NCBI GenBank assembly: GCA_964016875.1
Contig: OZ024726.1
Location: 33,593,503 to 33,657,502, forward strand
From: Fallopia convolvulus
Lineage: Eukaryota; Streptophyta; Magnoliopsida; Caryophyllales; Polygonaceae
DNA length: 64,000 nt
Direction of reading: 5' to 3'
Below, one piece after another: positions 56,827-64,000 of the stretch. A program made the position numbers and the translations under genes. The notes beneath the pieces are model-generated. The model was not told the DNA's origin and did not search any database. It worked only from the letters and a program-made list of their open reading frames with translations. Position 1 is the first letter of the stretch. Every line of letters begins with the position of its first letter.

Positions 56827-59082
56827 AAGAGATTTTCTAACACGCTTTGAGTTGTTTTTGTTTTAATTTTGGTGATTTTAATCTAATATGATTACAAAGT
56901 CGTTTCTAATTAAAGATGATTTTGTGTTGAACCTACTCTTCATATATGTATGCACTTTTTATTTTTAGTTTTCTTGTATGTCTAATTTTTAACATCTAAC
57001 TTGAAATTTGAACACATTATACAACTATTTTAGTAATTGGGGCTAGGTCAGCTGAGAATTCAAATAACTGAAATATGAAAACGGATTAAAAAAAACTTTA
57101 ATATATATATATATATATATATATATCAATGTGTAAGACAATTAAGAAGCTAATTAAGGGAGTACTAACACATAAAATTAGAAACTAGGGGAGAATATGT
57201 GATTAAGTCTATATATTGATAATTTTATTATGTAATTTTTGTCTAGGCGTAGGTCTCTTTATGAAGTGGGTTTTTGAAGCTATATTGCATTATCAAAGTG
57301 TTCAAATCAATCCTGACTAATAATTTTTTTATCATTAACATGTTTTAGAAAGCACTGGATTTTGGCTAACTTATATGTTTCTTGTTGTTTGAAAAATGTT
57401 GGAGTGGTAATCAGCAAAAAAATCTTGTTTTGGTTTCACATATAATATTAAAATTATGGAACATAAGATAATCTTTTTGGAAATTAAACTCTTGAAGTGT
57501 AAAATGTGCATACTTATAATGACTACAACTACAACTCTACAAGGCATAAATAGCTATATCAATGTCATTTTTTTAGCTGGGTTATTTATTTGGTACACAA
57601 ATTATGAACATTGATCAAGTTTTCATTCTTAGTGACAGCAAAGATATTATGAACACTGATAATTGCAATCACTTATCAGGTAGTGAATCATATGACAATC
57701 ATAATTATTGTGAAAACTGAAATTCATTCTCATTCGTTAGATTAAATACCATGGACGGATAAGATCGACACGCGTGTACTTTTAATTTTTAAGCTATAAG
57801 GGTAAAATTGTCATTTAGCTTGTTTTAATTTTTGTATCCATATGATCGTATCTCACTCCTGCAACATGGATGACTTCCATGAAGTTCTAGCTTCCAACCT
57901 CCCATTCGATCGTCCTCTCTAATTGGCTTTTAATTTTCGATTGTTCCTCAACTTCGAACTTCCCATTCAAGTAATTTTTTGGCTTGTTATGGATTCAAAT
58001 CCATTTATGAGGTTTCATTCACTTTCAATTTTGATTTTTCATTTTACTTAATTTTGGGTTTGATTTCACCTTTTCAATCTCAATTGGCATCAATATGAGT
58101 GTGAATCGATCCTAATTTCAAGTATATATGCTTTGATATCGTCTTTTTATTGTCTATTTTCTAAAAGTGTTGGTATGATGTTTTAGTGGAAGAATTTTGA
58201 GATGCACATAACATGTTCGATAAAAGTCTTAAGAGAGGCGAGTTGCTTCTGACTTGACTTAGATTTTACATGAACGTACTATAATTTTAAATGAACTTCG
58301 TATGTTTTTAGCATGAACCTTACATCAAAATATGTGTTATTTTGTCTAATTTTTTTCTTCATTTGTCCTTTCATTGTAGGATATCCATCAACTATAATTG
58401 ATTAATTTGAATGGTGAAATGTCTCATGCTTGTAGTGTTGATGGTCACGATGATTGAGATTATGGATTTAAGTGGTATTATGAAGCTCTTTTTTCTCAAG
58501 GGGAGAAGACATATTTTTTTCCCATTTGCCCCAATGGTATCAAGCATGCTCTTCGAATTCAATTTAGTACATCAGATGAAGGCATTCAAAATTTCAAGGA
58601 CTATGTCTCTGTTGACATTTTTATGTATATTTAGGTTCTGATTGTCTACATTTCTAAGGAAAAACTACTATGTTGAAATTCTTTGTAGTATGAAAGGTTA
58701 TAATGATGGACATAACAATAAACATGCACAACTTTTGTTCAAGTTCATTATGGTTAGTCGCTTAATTTTTCGTCTCATATTATATGTGAACAGAAATACT
58801 AAATATGTGAGCACAAATAATAAATATGTGAACCTACAACTACTATAGCAAGGGAGGCCACCACTAATGTCAAAGTTGAGAAAATGCAGATAAAGACTCG
58901 AATCACAATAGATGACTTCATAAAATATAAGGACCTTGTTCAAAATATGTGATTATGTGACCATACATAATCAATATGTTAACATACAAAGTCAATAAGT
59001 GAATGCTAAAGCAATATATGTAAACCTGAACATGATACAAGGAAACTCGATTTTGAATTGAGATATCATAAGCACACTATAT
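56827..59082. other. Intergenic AT-rich DNA with one exon-like stretch
   Basis: (TA)n at 57101-57126. 58400-58640 holds an open but interrupted stretch in which GFKWYYEALFSQGEKTYFFP and LRIQFSTSDEGIQNF can be read. I do not recognise it. Around it, ATATGTGAAC/GTTCACATAT words recall the interior of the 48988-49890 element. Confidence 0.35.
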
Positions 59083-59152
59083 AGCCTATGAGGGATTTGA
59101 ACCCACATCCATGTGTATCAACACATTGATCTACCTTTTGAGCTAATAGGCT
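59083..59152 (-). tRNA. tRNA-like sequence (pseudo-tRNA or SINE head)
   Basis: On the minus strand a 70-nt cloverleaf can be drawn. The acceptor stem AGCCTAT/ATAGGCT pairs over 7 bp. D-arm GCTC…GATC has one mismatch. Anticodon stem ATGTG/CACAT pairs perfectly but the loop is only 6 bases (TTGATA). T-arm GTGGG-TTCAAAT-CCCTC has one mismatch. B-box-like GGGTTCAAATCCC is present. The short anticodon loop makes a functional tRNA unlikely. No poly-A or SINE-type tail stands out. Confidence 0.5.
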
Positions 59153-59986
59153 ATGACAAATCAATTAAAAATGAGCATAAATAAAATAGACAGAGATGAG
59201 GTGCAAACAACAGTTAAAATATCACATAAAAGAGTTTAACAACAACTATCTTTGCATCAAAATTAAAACCACATGAAGCAAACCGCGAAAAGAATCAAAT
59301 ACTTTGAAAATGTAGCCAACATAAAGCAGATTTCGAAGCAAGAATGAATAACAAGTGTACAATAATAAAAGAGAAACATCAAATAGCTCAAGTCATTAGC
59401 AAAAAATCAACAAATATGTTGGGCGAGATAGTGATAAAGATTTGTAATGACCAAAACAAATATAATAGCAATCAAGAAGGATAAACATCTAAAACATTAG
59501 CAGCCGGAGAGACAAAATCAGACACAATAAATGAAAATTTTTCAAATGGAAAAATATGAACATTGGAATATTATATATGAACATTCCAATGTTATACATG
59601 GATCCAGCTCTAAACTGTCAAAAAAGGAGGGAGATTTCTCCCACTTTAAAGAATGTGGGTACTTAGATGTATTCATTTCTAATTTCATACAGTTAATTTA
59701 ATCCTTCACTTACCACAAAATAAGAGATTCATTACTCATCTAATTTAAGAATATCCTAGAACCTATCTAAGCATATCCTAGAATCATTAAGCTAGCATCG
59801 CATAAACATCAAGTGCATATTTGAGATCTTTGCTTTCCCAAATCAATTTTAAGTAGAAACATCAAGCATAAAAAAAGTTTGTAGTCAAGTTGTGACAAAA
59901 ATACAAAAGTAACAAGGGAGAGTTAGGATATACCACATTGCATGAGCAAAGATCTTAGGCTTAGGGAAAGAACCTCTCATTACAAT
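59153..59986. other. AT-rich intergenic DNA
   Basis: No ORF or recognised repeat. A short inverted pair TGGAATATTATA…TGAACATTCCAA lies at 59563-59597. Confidence 0.4.
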
Positions 59987-60767
59987 TGTAATATTCAGGA
60001 ATATTTTAATATTTTAAAGTTTCTCGAAAGTCGTGTTGGGATTTCTTAGCTATTAAGTAACCTCGGATAACCTCATTTTTACCAAGATTTTATATATTAA
60101 AAGTTATCTAGTTGTCAAACAGTTATCCATTAATTCATTTCATAGTCGTTAAGTAATCTCATTTCTTAATGGAATGAAGATAGACTTATAAAATTTTTGA
60201 TCTTATCCATTAATTCGTTTCTTTGTCTTCTTACATTTTTTTCCTATATAAACCACCCCTCATTTCCATGTTTGATATTCACCCCTTCCTCTCATTTTCT
60301 CCATCTTCCTTCTCTTCCTCTCTTTATTTTCATCCACCATCACCATCTTGTCTTTATTCTTCTTAAAATTGGTGAGGAGCCTTGATTTGGAACCACCAAC
60401 GTGTCTTTCGAGTGTTGGAGCAAACCGTTCTCTAAGTGGTGATCTTTTAGTGCTTAAGCCTTTAAAGGAACAACCCTTTCATCTTTGAAATCGTTGTGAC
60501 AAGTTCGTGTTCTATTCAAGTGTTTAAATTTCAAATCAAGAGGTAAGTCGCTTAGACTTACTTCATTATCAGTTTTGATGTGTGTTGGATGTGTAGATAT
60601 GTTTTGTAGAGTCTTATTTTGGGATTCGTCCCCGTATCTTATTATACATCTATGTGTGAGTAAATCGATATTTTGAAAATATACTACTAGATGATTAATA
60701 TGTCGTATGTTATTCAGTAAGGAGGGAGACATCCCTGTCTTAGTCATATGGAAAGGAGAGCTCCTTT
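59987..60767 (+). mobile_element. Truncated LTR-like fragment
   Basis: Begins TGTAATATTCAGGA, similar to the neighbouring LTR start TGTAACACTCAGGA. It has a TATATAAACC promoter-like box at about 60244 followed by a CT-rich leader, as in plant Gypsy LTRs. It is cut by the next LTR at 60768. Confidence 0.45.
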
Positions 60768-61837
60768 TGTAACACTCAGGATTTTCGAGAAACCCGATAA
60801 TTAACTCCTCCATTCCAATCTACCTCATTTTTATCACAAGTTGACTCCCCTTTTGCCTTTTGGGCCAAAAAGCCCAAAAAGCTTGTTTGGAGACCAAACC
60901 CGAACCCTTCTTTTCCCTCATCTCCTTGTCATTCATTTTCCCTACCTCTTCTTCTTCTGTCTTTGCATTGGAGCGCCGCGTGGAGGACCCAAATAGTAGC
61001 CACCACCGTTCTCACCATCTGAACACCGTCGCTCTTCATCATCGACCGTCGCCTCACCGTCGTCCCTCGTCCTCTTCGCCGCCCTCTCTTGCGTGTCGGG
61101 GTTTTCGAGAAAGCAAGAGGCTCCTCCGCTCGAGGGCATCCTCGGCCACCAGAGAACTCGCCGCGAGCCATCGCTCCGTCCTCGTTCCAGCGTCCTTTCA
61201 TTCCTTCGACAGATCTTGTTCGTAGTGCCGAGCTCGCTGCAAATCGAAGTGGTCGTCCGACGCCGTTCGCTCACGTCATTGCAGATCCGCTCGGCTAGAC
61301 ACAAGACAGAGGCAAAGATTAAGATCCCTCAAGCGAGTGTCTGCGTCTACTGCAGTCGACCCCTTAGAGTTACCGACGGTGCCCTAAATCTCAGCGCACC
61401 ATCTCTGTTCCGCTTTGCCCCTGTTCACCGCCGGTAAGGGCACCTCTTAAGATCCATTCTCCTTCTTCACATGTTTCTCCCTTCGTTTTCTCGGTGCTAG
61501 TTCTAAACCATCTTGATTGGACAAATTCGAACTTGGATTCGCAGGACTGAGGTTGATTCGGTTCCCAGTGCGCACCCCTTTTCACAAGCCGTCCACCCAT
61601 CCGCGAATTCACAAACCGAGTTGTTCGACCCACCATCAAGAAGATAGAGCCTCGTGCCTAGTGGTTCGATCCTGTCTTGAAAACTCAATTGCTCTTTTGA
61701 TTGCTCACTTTGTTGAACTGTTGCCTTGTAAGGTAGTAGATGGTGAATTGTATCTCAATGTGACGATGGTTGTTCTTTCGATTCTGCCTTGCATTAGTTT
61801 GGAGTGTTGTTGTAATGTTGTTGGTGACTATCTTTTA

Positions 61838-61889
<52 letters not shown>

Positions 61890-63648
61890 TGTTGAGTGCG
61901 TGACATTACCTTGGATTGTACAAGTTATTGTAATGTTGATTGAATGGTGCTGGCAAATGGTATTTCCATTGTTTTCTTAGCATTTATAAATTTGTATGTG
62001 GGCCTCCGTTTGAATTGTATTGAGCACTCAATCGGGTTTGTGGTATCCTTCCTTGTTGGGAAGTTATGCATGTATGTTGTCTAGGCACTAAGTTGGGGAT
62101 TAGCGTTTTCACTTTGGGACTAGGATTTTTATTTTGTTTGGCCTTGAGCTTGTATGTTTCGTGTGACTTAAGGCTAAGTAGAAAAATCTTAGGTAGTTGT
62201 GTGAAGCCATTTGAAGTTGATTCTTGAGTTTGGTGCGTTTAATTTTAGTTAAAATAGTAGAATCAATTCAAACACGCTTGTTTTGGATACCATAGTTTTT
62301 GGGGGTGCACACTTGGTGAGGCCCTTATAGTTGTGCTTGCCTAGAATCGATAGTCAATACTCACGGTTAGTCGGTTAACCGTGCATGTTATGATTCGTAG
62401 GTCTTTAGTATCGACGCGTTCCTTACTTCCTTCGAAGATCGCCTTCCAGGTAAGTCGTTCTCGACTTGCTCAGCTTTATTCTAGTCTTGTTAGATTTCAT
62501 GCCGTGATTGTGAGATTGGTTTTGGGAGTTAGTCCCGAATGTATGTTTTCCATGTGAAATGTTTTCATGCATGATGTGATGTGCTTTCCATTTCAAACGT
62601 TTTCTCGTAAAGAAATAGTATCGCTTTCTCTGTGCTGGCAGCGTAACCGGCACGATCATGAGCGACGATTGTCGGTGGCGAAGAGGCGTCTAACCATGGT
62701 CGTGTGTCGGCCGGGCCCCTTTAAAAAAATAAAAATTGATTGCTTGTTTTTGGCAAGTGCTCTAGTGGAGGCTTGACCAGGGGTTGGAAGAATGACGTAT
62801 ATGGTAAGTGGGAGGGCCTGCCTCTGCACTTGGGTGCAGGTGAGTTAGCGCCGTAGATGGGAATGCGGTGGTGGAAGGGAGAATGGCATTTCCCAATAGG
62901 ATTGTGAATGATTTTGTTGTGTGCGTGTGTGTGGTTACTTAGTTGGTTTTCGACCTTGTGAATTCTTGCTACGCTTGATGAATTGTTTGTTCGTTGTATC
63001 TCCCTTGATTTGTTGAATGTCGAAGTGTTGGTTATTATCACAAATGCTTTACTTTTGTGTTTGTTATTTGGATTGTTGGTATGTCTCGTTGCTTAATTGC
63101 TTTCCCTTTCACATATTCTCTAGGTTGGGGAAATCTGTGTTGACCTATTCTGTTCTGTTCAATTCACTTGTTAAAAGTTATGTTGTTGAATAATTGTTGT
63201 TTTTCAAACATCTTACTATTTCCGTGTGTTATCTAGCTTGCCTAGGGTAGTAGATGACCCCTCGGGGACTTTATTTTTCAGTTCCAGGTACTCACACAGG
63301 TCCCGTGTTGGAGCCTAGGACAGATGCTGCAGCGGATCGTTGACGCGTGTCACTAGGTCACTGAGTGGGTTTGGAGTTCGGTTTAGGCTTGATAGCGGTT
63401 TTGGATATTTCACTATGTTGTTGACTTTAGCAGATTTCTAGTGTTGAATGTGAATTGGCTAGACATTGGGATCATGCTTGACATTATTAAAATGTGGTTT
63501 GATTGAATGACAGTTGGATGTTTTAAAATAGTTTTCTTGTCGTGCCCGAGTTGCAAGGTCTAGGTATTCTAGTTGTCAACCAGTTCAGGTAGGACCCGTT
63601 AGGGTCAAACTACCAAGTAGCATCCCGACGTTAAACCGGGGTGTTATA
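60768..63648 (+). repeat. 5' LTR of a plus-strand LTR retrotransposon
   Basis: About 2.9 kb from TGTAACACTCAGG to …CGGGGTGTTATA. The ends are inverted (TGTAACAC/GTGTTATA, probably TACA originally). The tRNA-iMet primer site follows directly. It contains a (TA)n tract at 61841-61886. Open frames at 60860-61440 are low-complexity Ser/Arg-rich and not convincing genes. The partner LTR lies beyond the window. Confidence 0.75.
61841..61886. repeat. (TA)n microsatellite inside the LTR
   Basis: About 46 bp of TA dinucleotides. Confidence 0.95.
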
Positions 63649-63651
63649 GAT

Positions 63652-63664
63652 TGGTATCAGAGCC
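63652..63664 (+). promoter_or_regulatory. Primer binding site (tRNA-iMet)
   Basis: TGGTATCAGAGCC is the standard plant LTR-retrotransposon primer site complementary to initiator tRNA-Met, three bases after the LTR end. Confidence 0.9.
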
Positions 63665-63903
63665 AGGTTGGCAACAGGGCACATGGAATCGAGCAATACG
63701 TGTACACGAGGTCCAACTAAAAACAAAAAATCGGCTGGTGTTTTCCAAAAAGTTTTTAAATGGGGTAGTCATGCTGCATATAGGGGTAGACGACACGACG
63801 TGACTCCGCTGCCATCCGCCGAAGGACCTCATGTAGATTAGTAAGTAAATCCTTCACTTTTAGTCATGTTTAAAGTTTTTGACTGTGAGTATTTTTGTTA
63901 TAG

Positions 63904-64000
63904 ATGGCTCCACAAACTAGAGTCAGAGTTGCTGCTGCTAGCGGTAGAGGCCGTGGTAGAGGCCATGGTAGAGGCCGAGGTAAAGGCCGTGGAAGGGGTC
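63904..64000 (+). CDS. gag N-terminus of the right-edge LTR retrotransposon (partial)
   Basis: ATG at 63904 starts MAPQTRVRVAAASGRGRG, followed by tandem RG/GRGHG repeats encoded by GGTAGAGGCCGTGGTAGAGG-type units, and runs off the window. An Arg/Gly-rich gag start is usual in several plant Gypsy lineages; the clade cannot be told. Upstream, GTAAGTAAATCC (63842) and TTTTTGTTATAG (ending 63903) look like splice sites, so the leader may contain a short intron ending exactly at the ATG. Confidence 0.65.
   Translation, partial: MAPQTRVRVAAASGRGRGRGHGRGRGKGRGRG

Noticed and set aside
60860..61440. Overlapping Ser/Arg/Pro-rich frames of about 120 codons
   Set aside because: Several frames on both strands are open at once in a GC-rich part of an LTR; no start context or domain.
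61517..61888. 123-codon frame ending in an Ile-Tyr repeat
   Set aside because: The end is the (TA)n microsatellite; it lies inside the LTR.

Overview
The window is nuclear DNA of a flowering plant, almost certainly a eudicot. It holds a spliced vacuolar sorting receptor gene, relics of PPR and F-box genes, hAT-like and MITE-like DNA elements, and deeply nested LTR retrotransposons with plant tRNA primer sites (tRNA-Asp, tRNA-iMet). I cannot name the species. Most of the 64 kb is repetitive. The only gene that looks functional is the receptor at the left edge.

Layout. 75-3043 (minus): seven 5' coding exons of a vacuolar sorting receptor (VSR/BP-80), with the 3' exons beyond the left edge. 3450-7440: a hAT-like element with an 8-bp target duplication, carrying a second TIR element that sits between two (TA)n tracts. 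7739-45897: one very large, old, minus-strand Athila-like LTR retrotransposon ('outer element'). Into it were inserted (i) an 'inner element' (target site AAATG), which together with flanking outer sequence was then amplified as a tandem array of about 11.32-kb units (7907-19222, 19223-30543, and a third unit collapsed to a solo LTR, 30544-33917), and (ii) 'element 2' (34634-42140, target site ATACT). The inner element and element 2 keep gag, protease and an extra downstream ORF, but no reverse transcriptase or integrase is visible. All reading frames are broken.

45898-64000: unassigned degenerate DNA, a MITE-like TIR element (48988-49890), a small hAT-like MITE (50186-50609), a TTGAC minisatellite and TCATCA/TGATGA satellite (51500-52520), a PPR pseudogene (52881-54112, minus), an F-box pseudogene (54991-56826, plus), a tRNA-like sequence (59083-59152), an old LTR fragment, and the 5' LTR, primer site and gag start of a plus-strand LTR retrotransposon that runs off the right edge.

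The most interesting signals are non-coding structures shared by the minus-strand retroelements. (1) Just downstream of protease there is a double hairpin whose stems differ in sequence but pair in three families. (2) The inner element carries about 20 copies of a paired palindromic module around TCGGTACCGA, in the LTR, untranslated regions and in frame inside gag; element 2 carries an analogous module of unrelated, GC-rich sequence. (3) The polypurine tract is accompanied by a small hairpin, and a second copy of this pair lies internally, in a position reminiscent of a central PPT. (4) The tandem array has two identical junctions with the same 7-bp filler, so one illegitimate join was followed by homologous amplification.
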